From Acidobacteriaceae bacterium (lineage in GTDB: Bacteria; Acidobacteriota; Terriglobia; Terriglobales; Acidobacteriaceae), in contig CAHJWN010000002.1 in assembly GCA_903642265.1 (NCBI GenBank), positions 1-64,000 on the forward strand: 64,000 nucleotides of DNA. Reading direction: 5' to 3'. Every line of letters starts with the position of its first letter. Within the stretch, counting starts at the first letter, position 1. Of the stretch, positions 33,777-42,250 are shown piece by piece. The notes below the pieces were generated by a model that did not search any database, was not told the origin of the DNA, and was given only the letters and a program-made list of their open reading frames with translations. Both the position numbers and the translations under genes were made by a program.

Positions 33777-34514
33777 ATGTCCTGGTACGCGTATTGCATT
33801 GCAGAACGACAAGTATTTCCGGAGCTTGGCCGGCATCGCCGACCGATTCCACTTGCCGGGGTTGTTGGATTGTTCGGCAACCAAACCTTTCTCTTTCCCG
33901 CCGGTGACCTCGCTGTGATCGTCTCCGAACATAGCCCGGAAGATGCGGCTCGTACTGACCAGCAGGTCGCCAAGGACCACGCCCGAGTGATTGCCGATTG
34001 TTTTAAGTTGTCTACCGTACTTCCCTTCCGCTTCAACACGACGTTTGCCGACGACGATTGCCTTCGCCGCTCCGTCCGCTCCAACCAACGACACTTCTTA
34101 GCAAACGTCGAGCGCCTGCGTGGCAAGGCCGAGATGCACCTGAAGGTCCTGGTGGACGACACCTGCCCGGGAAATTCAGCCCGCGATATGACCGTGGGCC
34201 AGCAGTACCTGACCAGTTTGCGTGAAAGCGCAAGCCGCCAGCGTGAACGCCAATCGAAAGCACGGGCCCTTTCGCTCCAGATGCACCGCATGTTCCTGCC
34301 CATCGCTGAGGAGATTACCTGCAAACGTATGGAGTCCGGGAAGATGCTCCTGGATATTGCGCACCTGATCGATAACAAGACGGTTGAGCGTTACCAGAGT
34401 AAATACTCATCCGCTACCCAGGAGTTGAAGGAGTGCCGCATGCAACTTTCGGGTCCATGGCCTCCGTATCACTTCGTTCAGAAAAGCACTTCCGTACCGA
34501 TCAACCAGGCATAA
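33777..34514 (+). CDS. GvpL/GvpF family gas-vesicle-type protein (orphan)
   Basis: A 245-residue protein matching the GvpL/F pattern. WYAYCIAERQVFP opens the N-terminal domain, STVLPFRFNTTFADDDCLRRSV is the conserved middle, FLANVERLRGKAEMHLKVLVDD follows, and the C-terminus has GKMLLDIAHLIDNK and the hallmark SGPWPPYHFV. The start follows AGGAGTGATCGA. In gas vesicle clusters GvpF/L are minor shell or assembly proteins. No GvpA, GvpN or other vesicle gene is here, so its role is unknown; a stand-alone or stress-related function is a guess. It is followed by its own terminator. Confidence 0.85.
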   Translation: MSWYAYCIAERQVFPELGRHRRPIPLAGVVGLFGNQTFLFPAGDLAVIVSEHSPEDAARTDQQVAKDHARVIADCFKLSTVLPFRFNTTFADDDCLRRSVRSNQRHFLANVERLRGKAEMHLKVLVDDTCPGNSARDMTVGQQYLTSLRESASRQRERQSKARALSLQMHRMFLPIAEEITCKRMESGKMLLDIAHLIDNKTVERYQSKYSSATQELKECRMQLSGPWPPYHFVQKSTSVPINQA

Positions 34515-34556
34515 ATATGGCGTAAATCGCGGAATTATGATCTGCGCCTGAGATAG

Positions 34557-34594
34557 CGGCCGCTTCCTGGTACGGAACGGCCGTTCTCCTTTCT
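34557..34594 (+). terminator. intrinsic terminator after the GvpL/F gene
   Basis: A stem CGGCCG-C-TTCC / GGAA-CGGCCG (left 34557-34567 with one bulged C, loop TGGTAC, right 34574-34583) is followed by the T-rich tail TTCTCCTTTCT. It lies 43 bp after the GvpL/F stop and ends that transcript, so the OmpA gene needs its own promoter. Confidence 0.7.
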
Positions 34595-34729
34595 ACATCG
34601 TTTGTAATGTGCGGCTTACCGTCCAGCGACTACCTTTATCCAGGGCCGGGCATCTTATTTATCGGTAAGGACATCAAGTCCACCGTTTCCGAGCGTTCGC
34701 CGCTCGATGAATCCCAGGAGAAACGTCGT

Positions 34730-36325
34730 ATGAAGCTCGAACGCAAGTTGTTCTTCAAAGCAGCACCTGCAGCGCTTATGTTTGTCCCGTTTCTCGCCTT
34801 CTCGAGTACAGCTTCGGCCCAAGAAGCGAATCCGACCTCGCAGACGCAGCCGAAGCCCGATGAAAACCCTGTAACGCAGCAGAACGGCGTTTATCTCTAT
34901 CGCGTTAAGGTAGTCCAGCGAGATCTTGATGCAGTGAACTACCTGCATCGCAGCGGTTCGACAACGATTGGCTTCGAGGGTACCGCCTTATTGCCTCGTG
35001 CCAAGGGCGAGGCAAAGGTTGAAAGCCAGCGCGGCGGGATTACGATTGATGCGCATTTTGAAGGGCTGACCCCGGCAAATGGCTTCGGGCCGGAGTACCT
35101 GACTTATGTTCTCTGGGCTATCACACCGGATGGTCGTCCGGCAAACCTGGGCGAGATTTTGCCATCTGGAAACAAGAACAACATCCATGTAACGACCGCC
35201 TTCCAGTCGTTTGGATTGATTGTGACGGCAGAGCCTTACTACTCGGTCAGCCAGCCCAGCGACGTAGTGGTGCTGCAAAACGTCATTAAGCAGAACAAGA
35301 CAGTGGGTGAACTCGAGAAGGTGAACGCGCATTACACCCTGCTGCCACGCGGTCTTTATGCCGAAACGTCGGGATCAAAGACGGTTGTCGACCCGATTAC
35401 GCGAGACATGAAGTCTCCTCTGGAGATCTATGAAGCTCATAATGCGTTCCGGATTGCCCAATCAGTAGGAGCGGACAAGTACTCTCCGGACATCATGAAG
35501 GAAGCTGCGCAGGACCTGCGGAACGCAGACGACCTCGACCAAAACAAGCATGGCGACCGGAAGATGGAGATTACGTTTGCGCGGCAGGTTGTGCAGCGGT
35601 CTGAAGACGCTCGCATAGATACCCTCCGCAAACAGGCAGCAGAGCGGCAGCGTAATGCTGATCTGGCGCAGCAGGAAGCGCAGCAGCAGGCTCAGCAGTC
35701 CGCTCTAAACGCAGCGCAGTCGCAACTTGCCGCAGAGCAGGCAAACGCTGCAAAGGCGAAGGCTGATGCTGATCGCGCCCGTGCCGAGGCGGACGCAGCC
35801 GACGCTCGCGCTCGCGCTGCCGAAGCAACCAAGGTTGCCAACCAGAGTGTTTCCGATGCGAATGCGGTTCGCGAAAAGTTGAAGGCCCAACTCAACAGCG
35901 TGCTTCAGACCAGCGAGACCGCCCGCGGATTGATCGTGAATATGTCGGACGTGCTGTTCGATACAGGCAAGTACACGCTGAAACCGGACACCAAGGTCTC
36001 ACTGGCCAAGGTTTCGGGTATCCTCGCGGCCTATCCCGCGCTGAAGCTCCAGGTAGAAGGCTACACGGACAGCGTCGGAAGCGACGAATACAACCAGAAG
36101 CTGTCGGAGAACCGTGCCGGATCCGTCAAGGATTTTCTGGTCTCGCAAGGTGTTTCGATGAACAACATAAGCGGCGCAGGATACGGCAAGAACGATCCTG
36201 TGGCGGATAACACCAGTGCGGCGGGTCGTGCACAAAATCGCCGGGTTCAGCTTGTCGTATCGGGCGACGCAATCGGTGTACAGCAGAGTGGACCGGACGG
36301 TGGTACTGCTGCCCCGGCGCAGTAG
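34730..36325 (+). CDS. OmpA family protein with coiled coil
   Basis: A 531-residue envelope protein. ATG at 34730 follows AGGAGAAACGTCGT and gives a signal peptide (FFKAAPAALMFVPFLAFSSTASAQ). A beta-rich N-terminal domain (about 40-230) is of unknown type. An Ala/Gln-rich coiled coil (about 300-395) with many EAQ/KADA repeats follows. The C-terminal OmpA domain (about 405-515) carries DVLFDTGKYTLKPDTKVSL, VEGYTDSVGSDEYNQKLSENRA and AAGRAQNRRVQL and would bind peptidoglycan. The long coiled coil could span the periplasm. Confidence 0.9.
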   Translation: MKLERKLFFKAAPAALMFVPFLAFSSTASAQEANPTSQTQPKPDENPVTQQNGVYLYRVKVVQRDLDAVNYLHRSGSTTIGFEGTALLPRAKGEAKVESQRGGITIDAHFEGLTPANGFGPEYLTYVLWAITPDGRPANLGEILPSGNKNNIHVTTAFQSFGLIVTAEPYYSVSQPSDVVVLQNVIKQNKTVGELEKVNAHYTLLPRGLYAETSGSKTVVDPITRDMKSPLEIYEAHNAFRIAQSVGADKYSPDIMKEAAQDLRNADDLDQNKHGDRKMEITFARQVVQRSEDARIDTLRKQAAERQRNADLAQQEAQQQAQQSALNAAQSQLAAEQANAAKAKADADRARAEADAADARARAAEATKVANQSVSDANAVREKLKAQLNSVLQTSETARGLIVNMSDVLFDTGKYTLKPDTKVSLAKVSGILAAYPALKLQVEGYTDSVGSDEYNQKLSENRAGSVKDFLVSQGVSMNNISGAGYGKNDPVADNTSAAGRAQNRRVQLVVSGDAIGVQQSGPDGGTAAPAQ

Positions 36326-36349
36326 GTCTTGCGGGTTGTTTGAAGTGAT

Positions 36350-36376
36350 GCGGGAGAGGCCATGTGCCTCTCCCGC
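36350..36376 (+). terminator. strong intrinsic terminator after the OmpA gene
   Basis: A perfect 11-bp stem GCGGGAGAGGC / GCCTCTCCCGC with loop CATGT, followed by TTACCTTT, begins 24 bp after the OmpA stop. It separates that gene from the short-chain dehydrogenase start at 36419. Confidence 0.85.
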
Positions 36377-36418
36377 TTACCTTTGATATCAACGGAAGGG
36401 ACGTGGTTACATAGAGGG

Positions 36419-37192
36419 ATGGCAAAGCTAAATGGCAAAACGGTGTTTATTACCGGGGCGAGTTCCGGTATCGGCAGGGCTACCGCGACTGCATTCGCGA
36501 ACGAAGGCACAAGACTATTACTCTGCGGGAGGCGCATCGATGCGCTCAATGCGCTGATGGAAGAACTGACGGCCGCTGGGGCCGCGAATGTTCATGTATT
36601 CGCACTGGATGTCTCTGATCGAGATGCGGTGGAAGGAACGCTGCGGCAGCTTCCCGCGAAGTGGCAAAAGATCGATGTTCTCGTCAACAACGCCGGGCTA
36701 AGTCGCGGGCTGGACAAGGTATATGAGCAGGACCCGAAGGACTGGCAGGAGATGATCGATACGAACGTGCTTGGTCTGCTGCATGTAACGCGGGCGATTG
36801 TGCCGGGCATGGTAGAGCGGGGCGCCGGACATATCATCAGCATGGGATCAACCGCAGGACATATGACCTATGCCAACGGTGCCGTCTATTGTGCAAGCAA
36901 GGCTGCCGAGAAGGCGATCAGCGAGGGATTGAAGCTTGACCTTATGGGGACTCCGGTGCGGGTAACGTCGATCGATCCAGGCATGGTCGAGACGGAGTTC
37001 TCGAAGGTGCGGTTTCGCGGGGATGAAGAGAAGGCTGCAAGGGTCTATGCGAACATTACACCGTTACAAGCAGAAGATGTTGCCGAAGCGATCGTATGGG
37101 CTGCGAGCCGTCCGGCCCACGTGAACATTCATACCGTACTGATGACCAGCATCGACCAGGGAAATTCAGTGACGTTCAATCGGCGGAGCTAA
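36419..37192 (+). CDS. SDR family NAD(P)-dependent oxidoreductase, YdfG-like
   Basis: A 257-residue short-chain dehydrogenase. The cofactor loop is FITGASSGIGRATATAF, NNAGLSRG follows, and the catalytic Ser-Tyr-Lys lie in SMGSTAGHMTYANGAVYCASK. DPGMVETEFSKVRFRGD and the end region PAHVNIHTVLM resemble YdfG, which reduces or oxidises 3-hydroxy acids such as serine. The ATG follows AGAGGG directly, a very tight ribosome binding site. It starts 43 bp after the OmpA terminator stem. Confidence 0.88.
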   Translation: MAKLNGKTVFITGASSGIGRATATAFANEGTRLLLCGRRIDALNALMEELTAAGAANVHVFALDVSDRDAVEGTLRQLPAKWQKIDVLVNNAGLSRGLDKVYEQDPKDWQEMIDTNVLGLLHVTRAIVPGMVERGAGHIISMGSTAGHMTYANGAVYCASKAAEKAISEGLKLDLMGTPVRVTSIDPGMVETEFSKVRFRGDEEKAARVYANITPLQAEDVAEAIVWAASRPAHVNIHTVLMTSIDQGNSVTFNRRS

Positions 37193-37195
37193 AGC

Positions 37196-37447
37196 TTAGA
37201 GGTGAAGTGTCCAACCAAGCTCAGAGAGCTTCTCTTCGATGTCAATGAGTGCGGCTGAAAGTGCAGACCGGCGATGCGGGCTGGCGGTGCGTTCGGACAG
37301 AACGCGTTCACGCTGCAATTCGAGCGCCTGGCGATGACGCTTGCGCTCGGCCTCTTCTGCAGTGTTGCCCTTCAATGCAACTGGCTTCGGCATAGCAGCG
37401 ACATTCTGCTGCTCTTCGACGGATTTACTTTCCCAACCCTTCGACAT
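37196..37447 (-). CDS. small hypothetical protein
   Basis: An 83-residue, highly charged, mainly helical protein: MSKGWESKSVEEQQNVAAMP, then NTAEEAERKRHRQALELQRE and SALSAALIDIEEKLSELGW. It looks like a coiled coil or nucleic-acid-associated protein. I do not recognise a family. Its stop is four bases from the convergent dehydrogenase stop. Confidence 0.65.
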   Translation of the reverse strand: MSKGWESKSVEEQQNVAAMPKPVALKGNTAEEAERKRHRQALELQRERVLSERTASPHRRSALSAALIDIEEKLSELGWTLHL

Positions 37448-37567
37448 ACTGAAATTCTACGCCATCAATAATCACTTGCGATATGTATGCCGAGAGCATG
37501 CCGCGTCCGGATCGCGTCGACTGCCTATAATTGAGACAGGCCAAGGTGAAGTGGAGCGGATTACGCA

Positions 37568-38509
37568 GTGATTGTTGAGATTGAAGGCCTCAGGAAAATC
37601 TATGAGGGCAAGCAGCGTGTCGTGGCGGTCGATGGCATCGATCTCGCCGTGCGTCCTGGCGAAATCTACGGATTGCTGGGACCGAATGGTGCGGGTAAGA
37701 CGACGACGATCAGTGTCTGCACGACGCGGGCTTTGCCGACATCAGGGAAGGTGCTTATCAACGGCATCGACGTGGTGAAGACGGCGGCCGTGGCACGGAC
37801 CTGTATCGGGGTCGTGCCGCAGTACAACACGCTCGATCGCGCCTGCACCATCTTCGAAAACATCCATTTCCACTGTCTTTATTTCGGATTTTCCCGAGCG
37901 GAGGCGACGGCCCGAGCGAACCAACTGCTGACACAATTTCACCTTGCAGAACGTGCCAAGGCTTACCCGGCACAGCTCTCCGGCGGACTGGCGCAGCGGG
38001 TGCAGATCGCACGGGCGATCGCGCATCGGCCCAAAGTTTTGTTTCTCGATGAGCCAAGCGCAGGACTGGATCCGCAGTCGCGTATTGCCATGTGGGAGGC
38101 GGTCGCAGGTTTGCGCAAAGAAGGCATCACGGTTGTGTTGACGACGCACTACATGGAAGAAGCGGATGAGCTGTGCGACCGGGTTGCGATCATCGATCAC
38201 GGCAAGATACTCGTAGAAGACACGCCGGCTGCGTTGAAGCAATCCATCGGAGCGCAGCGTATGTACGACCTTGACCTGCAGGGCCGGGAGGGTCTGGAAC
38301 CGCTGGAAGCGGCGCTGAAGGGTTTGAACGGTGTGAACGATGTCGAGACCCTGCCCAAGGGCCTCCGCGTACTTGCGCATGGGACGGACGGATTGTTATC
38401 CGAGATCGTTCAAAGGGCCACGCCGTACGGCCTTCGCGACCTGAGTATCACGGAGACAAGTCTCGAGACCGTCTTCATTCGCCTGACTGGCCGGGAACTG
38501 CGCGAGTAA
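37568..38509 (+). CDS. ABC transporter ATP-binding protein (ABC-2, DrrA/NodI type)
   Basis: A 313-residue ATPase. Walker A GLLGPNGAGKTTT, Q-loop GVVPQYNTL, signature LSGGLAQRV, Walker B VLFLDEPSAGLDP and switch TTHYMEEADEL are all present. A C-terminal DUF4162-like tail (about 235-310) matches drug-export DrrA proteins. GTG start. The permease gene starts 47 bp downstream, and together they would form an exporter of unknown substrate. Confidence 0.93.
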   Translation: MIVEIEGLRKIYEGKQRVVAVDGIDLAVRPGEIYGLLGPNGAGKTTTISVCTTRALPTSGKVLINGIDVVKTAAVARTCIGVVPQYNTLDRACTIFENIHFHCLYFGFSRAEATARANQLLTQFHLAERAKAYPAQLSGGLAQRVQIARAIAHRPKVLFLDEPSAGLDPQSRIAMWEAVAGLRKEGITVVLTTHYMEEADELCDRVAIIDHGKILVEDTPAALKQSIGAQRMYDLDLQGREGLEPLEAALKGLNGVNDVETLPKGLRVLAHGTDGLLSEIVQRATPYGLRDLSITETSLETVFIRLTGRELRE

Positions 38510-38556
38510 ACAACGTTTGCGATGACCAATAACCGAACGATCCACGAAAGCTACAA

Positions 38557-39423
38557 ATGACTGCAACCTTAGCTGTGTCGCCTGCCAAACAGGTTTCAAA
38601 GACGATTCTTTACACGCGCGCTTTCGCCGGCTTGTTCCGCCGCGACCTGCACGTGCTGCGCCGCGAATTGTTCCCGTTCGTAATCCGCGTGTGCATGAAT
38701 CCGCTACTCTTTCTGTTCGTGTTCACGTACGTGATTCCAGGCATGAGTGGAGCAGGCAGCCATGGGGCAGCCGCAGCGATGAACCCGACGGCGGCAATGG
38801 CGGGCAACGCGTTTTCAACAGTACTGCTGCCGGGCTTGATGGCCGTGGCGATCATGTTCTCAGGTATCGCTGCCGTCGCGCTTCCGCTGGCAGTCGAGTT
38901 CGGTTCGACGCGCGAGATTGACGATCGCGTCATGTGCCCGCTTCCGGTCGCGGCGGTAGCGCTCGAGAAGATTGTATTTTCGGCGATGCAGAGCATCATT
39001 GCGGCGGCTATCGTGTATCCGCTGGCCTACTACGTGCCTGCTGTGCATCCGTCGACGCATGTGAACAGCTGGCCGTTCTTGATCCTGGTCTTGATTCTTG
39101 CGAGCCTAACTTCGGGGGCGCTGGGGTTGACGATCGGCACATCAGTAAAGCCATCTCAGATTGGGTTGATCTTCGGCGTGGTGGTGATCCCCATCACGTT
39201 CCTTGGCTGTGTCTATTATCCGTGGGCGCAGCTTTACCACATGCGGTGGCTGCAGTATGCCGTGCTGATCAACCCGATCGTTTATATGAGCGAAGGCCTG
39301 CGGGCTTCTTTGACTTCCCTGCCGACAATGCATCCGGCGATCATCCTGCTGATGCTGGTCGTTGCGCTGAGCGCGCTGACGTGGCTGGGAATGCGGGGCT
39401 TTTTGCGACGAGTCATCGGGTAA
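38557..39423 (+). CDS. ABC-2 type transporter permease
   Basis: A 288-residue membrane protein with six predicted helices (for example FVIRVCMNPLLFLFVFTYVI, STVLLPGLMAVAIMFSGIAA, WPFLILVLILASLTSGAL, GVVVIPITFLGCVYYPW). LPLAVEFGSTREIDDRVMCPLP is the typical ABC-2 cytoplasmic loop. It pairs with the ATPase just upstream. Its stop is convergent with the reductase gene with only five bases between. Confidence 0.92.
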   Translation: MTATLAVSPAKQVSKTILYTRAFAGLFRRDLHVLRRELFPFVIRVCMNPLLFLFVFTYVIPGMSGAGSHGAAAAMNPTAAMAGNAFSTVLLPGLMAVAIMFSGIAAVALPLAVEFGSTREIDDRVMCPLPVAAVALEKIVFSAMQSIIAAAIVYPLAYYVPAVHPSTHVNSWPFLILVLILASLTSGALGLTIGTSVKPSQIGLIFGVVVIPITFLGCVYYPWAQLYHMRWLQYAVLINPIVYMSEGLRASLTSLPTMHPAIILLMLVVALSALTWLGMRGFLRRVIG

Positions 39424-39428
39424 CGAAA

Positions 39429-40481
39429 CTAAGCGAACGCGGGCGAGCGGATGCCGAGTTTAACCTGCAGATCATCGGCAATCTGTTTCCCATGGAAGCG
39501 GCCGTTCTCGATAAAGATTTCGTTCGTGCGCTCGCCTGCGACGATCACGCCTGCAAGGTAAATTCCGGGCACATTGCTTTCGAGTGTCGCGGGATCGCAG
39601 ACCGGGCAACGGTCGTTGGCTTCGTCGAGCTGTACACCGAGCTTCTCAATGAAACGGAAGTCGGGATGGTACCCGGTGAGAGCGAAGACAAAGTGGTTCG
39701 GAATGGTTATCGGGCCTTCAGGAGTGGCGATGGTGAGGTCGTCTTCGCGAACGTCGGTCACGGAGCTGTTGAAGTAGGCAGTGATTTCGCCATTCTTCAC
39801 GCGATTGTTGATGTCGGGCAGGATCCAGTACTTCACATGAGGATGCATCTCCGAACCGCGATGTACGAGGGTCACCTTGGCACCGTGACGCCAGAGGTCG
39901 AGAGCGGCAATGGCGGCGGAGTTTTTGCCGCCGATGACGAGGACATCCAGGCCGAAGAAGGGATGTGGTTCGTTGTAGTAGTGGCGCACCTTGCTCAGCT
40001 CTTCGCCGGGAATCTTGAGGTAATTTGGGAGGTCGTAGTAGCCTGTCGCAACGACAAGTTTCCGTGCGCAATGTTCGCTTTTGCGATCGAAGCGATCGGT
40101 AGTGTGGACTACAAACTCACCATCTGAGCCACTGACTGAAACCACCGATTCGTACTGACGGATATCAAGGTCATAGTGCTCGGCCACCTTGCGGTAGTAC
40201 TCGAGCGCTTCCATGCGATTGGGTTTTTGATTTGGACTTGAGAAGGGCATGTCGCCGATCTCCAGCAGCTCAGGCGTGGTGAAAAAAGTCATGTGCGCAG
40301 GGTAGTGAAAGAGCGAGTTGCACAGGCAGCCCTTGTCAATCAGGACAGCGCGGAGCCCAGCACGCTTGGCTTCGATCGCGCAGGCGAGGCCAGTAGGCCC
40401 GGCGCCGATCACCAGCATGTCATAGGTTTCTTCGTTCGAGTTGCCGCCCAAGCCGCTACGACCTGCCGTATCCTTGCTCAT
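39429..40481 (-). CDS. ypdA: YpdA-type putative bacillithiol disulfide reductase
   Basis: A 350-residue FAD/NAD(P)-binding protein. ATG at 40481 gives a short N-terminal tail, then YDMLVIGAGPTGLACAIEAK (FAD), FHYPAHMTFFTTPELLEIGDMPF (a YpdA signature), VIGGKNSAAIAALDLWRHGA (NADPH) and GIYLAGVIVAGERTNEIFIENGRFHG. YpdA (Bdr) reduces bacillithiol disulfide in Firmicutes and relatives; Acidobacteria are reported to make bacillithiol. The bacillithiol synthesis genes are not here. Confidence 0.85.
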   Translation of the reverse strand: MSKDTAGRSGLGGNSNEETYDMLVIGAGPTGLACAIEAKRAGLRAVLIDKGCLCNSLFHYPAHMTFFTTPELLEIGDMPFSSPNQKPNRMEALEYYRKVAEHYDLDIRQYESVVSVSGSDGEFVVHTTDRFDRKSEHCARKLVVATGYYDLPNYLKIPGEELSKVRHYYNEPHPFFGLDVLVIGGKNSAAIAALDLWRHGAKVTLVHRGSEMHPHVKYWILPDINNRVKNGEITAYFNSSVTDVREDDLTIATPEGPITIPNHFVFALTGYHPDFRFIEKLGVQLDEANDRCPVCDPATLESNVPGIYLAGVIVAGERTNEIFIENGRFHGKQIADDLQVKLGIRSPAFA

Positions 40482-40521
40482 ACGCAATTCTATCGAATTA
40501 CGTATGAGCAAGCTCGAACAG

Positions 40522-41241
40522 CTACAGGTTCATATCGACGAGTTTGTGCGCGATCGCAAAGAGTGCCAGTTCCAGGCGCGTGGAAACACCCGTTTTGTCG
40601 AAGACGTTGGATAGATGACGCTTAACGGTCTCCTCAGAGATGGTGAACTGCTTGGCGATATCTTTATTGCTGCAGCCTTCAACAATACAAGTCACAACTT
40701 CCAGTTCGCGGGGAGTGAGGCCGTAGGTCTTCTTTTCCGGCACCGCGGCGGCCTTCTGCATCAGCTCGTGCAGGGCCTTCAGCAGGTTCACAACGCGCTG
40801 GCCGTTGATCCAGTAATCGCCGGAGATGACGGCGCGCAGGGCTTCGGAGAGTTCGCCGGAGACGGCATCCTTGAGCACGATGCCGCGGGCGCCGATCTGC
40901 AACGCTTCGATAACCTGCTGGGTCGTGATCTGACTGGTGAGCAGCACGATCTTTACGCGAGGCGAGCGGCTCATGATTGCGCGCATGGCTTCGAGGCCGG
41001 GCAGGCGGGGCATCTGCAGATCGAGCAAAAGGATGTCCGGCTCTTTGTCCAGGGTCTCGGTAATGGCGACATCGCCATCTTCAGCCTCGCCAACGACATT
41101 GAATCCGAGATCGCTGGTAAGGATGTTTTTGACCCCGAAGCGCACAACGGGATGATCGTCGGCAACGACGATTCGAATCATCTGGTTAGAACCCTGGCCG
41201 CCTGCAGGAGGGTCGTACTTATCGATCGATTTCGTTGACAT
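40522..41241 (-). CDS. NarL/FixJ-type response regulator
   Basis: A 239-residue two-component regulator. The receiver domain (about 20-135) has IRIVVADDHPVVRFGVKNIL, phosphorylation Asp in DILLLDLQMPRLPG and KIVLLTSQ. The C-terminal LuxR-type HTH (about 170-235) is GLTPRELEVVTCIVEGCSNK, followed by ISEETVKRHLSNVFDKTG. No sensor kinase lies next to it; the Hpt-domain regulator 33 bp upstream on the same strand may feed it phosphate. Confidence 0.92.
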   Translation of the reverse strand: MSTKSIDKYDPPAGGQGSNQMIRIVVADDHPVVRFGVKNILTSDLGFNVVGEAEDGDVAITETLDKEPDILLLDLQMPRLPGLEAMRAIMSRSPRVKIVLLTSQITTQQVIEALQIGARGIVLKDAVSGELSEALRAVISGDYWINGQRVVNLLKALHELMQKAAAVPEKKTYGLTPRELEVVTCIVEGCSNKDIAKQFTISEETVKRHLSNVFDKTGVSTRLELALFAIAHKLVDMNL

Positions 41242-41273
41242 GAGGATGTATCTCCGGGAGGTTTAAATACAAT

Positions 41274-42134
41274 CTATGCTCGCGTACGCTTCACAAGGAT
41301 ACGCTCCAGCCGATCGCACGCAAGCGACAAATGCGTGAGCGCCGCCGTAACGCTGCTGGTTCCGGCAACGCCTTCTGTTGCAGGAATGCCGTCGCGTTCC
41401 GCCGCTGCGGCGAGTTCGTAAAGTTGTTTCGCGCCGATCATGCCGGTGCCACCTTTTACGGTATGGGCTTCAGAGCGGTACTGGATATCATCCCCTGCTT
41501 CGGCAAGCTCGCGCATGTGGACAATGCGCTTGCGAGCATCGCCGACGCAGAGAGCGTACATCTGCCCAAGCTGCTCAGCTGGCATCAATTCGGCAAGCCT
41601 GGCGTAGATGTCTTCGTCGAGAACGTTTACCTCCAGTCCCTCGAATCCGGGTGCGATTTGAGAGAACCCGGGTGCGGCTTGAGTGGAGTCAGGTGCGGCT
41701 TGAGTGGAGTCAGGTGCGGCTTGAGTGATCTCGGATACCGCTTGAGCGATAGCGATCGTTCCGGGATTTGAGATCATCAACTTGAGTTCACTTACCTGGA
41801 AAGGCTTCAGCAGAAAGCCGTCAAAACTTTCAAGCGCTGTTGGAACAGGGCGGCTGCCACTCATTGCAATCAACATCGCTTGAGGACGCACTGCGGTTCT
41901 GAGAACTCTCGCCAGAGCATCCCCCTTCAGCCCGGGCATCTGCATGTCGGTCAAGACGATGTCCGGGGATGGAAGCGCCGCGTCCGCAACGCGTGGGATG
42001 GCCTGCTCGCCGGAAGCTACTGTTTCGACCGCATAGCCTTCTTCTTCGAGCAGCAGCTTGATCAACTCGCGGCTTAATGCGTCGTCATCGACTACAAGAA
42101 ATAACAAACTCGAGGCCCTCGCTTGTGGATACAC
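41274..42134 (-). CDS. response regulator with C-terminal Hpt domain
   Basis: A 286-residue protein with a receiver domain (about 10-125; phosphorylation Asp in IVLTDMQMPGLKG, Lys in FLLKPFQVSEL), a linker of seven-residue repeats (TQAAPDS twice, then related units), and an Hpt domain (about 180-285) with active His in YRSEAHTVKGGTGMIGA. It would relay phosphate between histidine and aspartate sites. The start is GTG with GGAAG adjoining. It is divergent from the PAS-GGDEF gene. Confidence 0.88.
   Translation of the reverse strand: MYPQARASSLLFLVVDDDALSRELIKLLLEEEGYAVETVASGEQAIPRVADAALPSPDIVLTDMQMPGLKGDALARVLRTAVRPQAMLIAMSGSRPVPTALESFDGFLLKPFQVSELKLMISNPGTIAIAQAVSEITQAAPDSTQAAPDSTQAAPGFSQIAPGFEGLEVNVLDEDIYARLAELMPAEQLGQMYALCVGDARKRIVHMRELAEAGDDIQYRSEAHTVKGGTGMIGAKQLYELAAAAERDGIPATEGVAGTSSVTAALTHLSLACDRLERILVKRTRA
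41649..41732 (-). repeat. four 21-bp tandem repeats in the REC-Hpt linker
   Basis: Four units of 21 bp (41649-41669, 41670-41690, 41691-41711, 41712-41732) share a GGTGCGGCTTGAG-like core; the second and third are almost identical. Each encodes seven linker residues. The number of copies may vary between strains. Confidence 0.8.
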
Positions 42135-42250
42135 CTTCCAAGCAGCGTTGCCGAAAGGGTATCACCCGAATTGATCGCGCCCCAAACCTGGCTCCAGCAC
42201 GTCAAGTCCTGCTCGGTGCTGGTCGATAAGAACCAAAGGGGAGAGCCATC

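Noticed and set aside
41649-41732. Tandem repeat as a CRISPR-like array
   Set aside because: The units are in frame, have no unique spacers, and lie in a linker.
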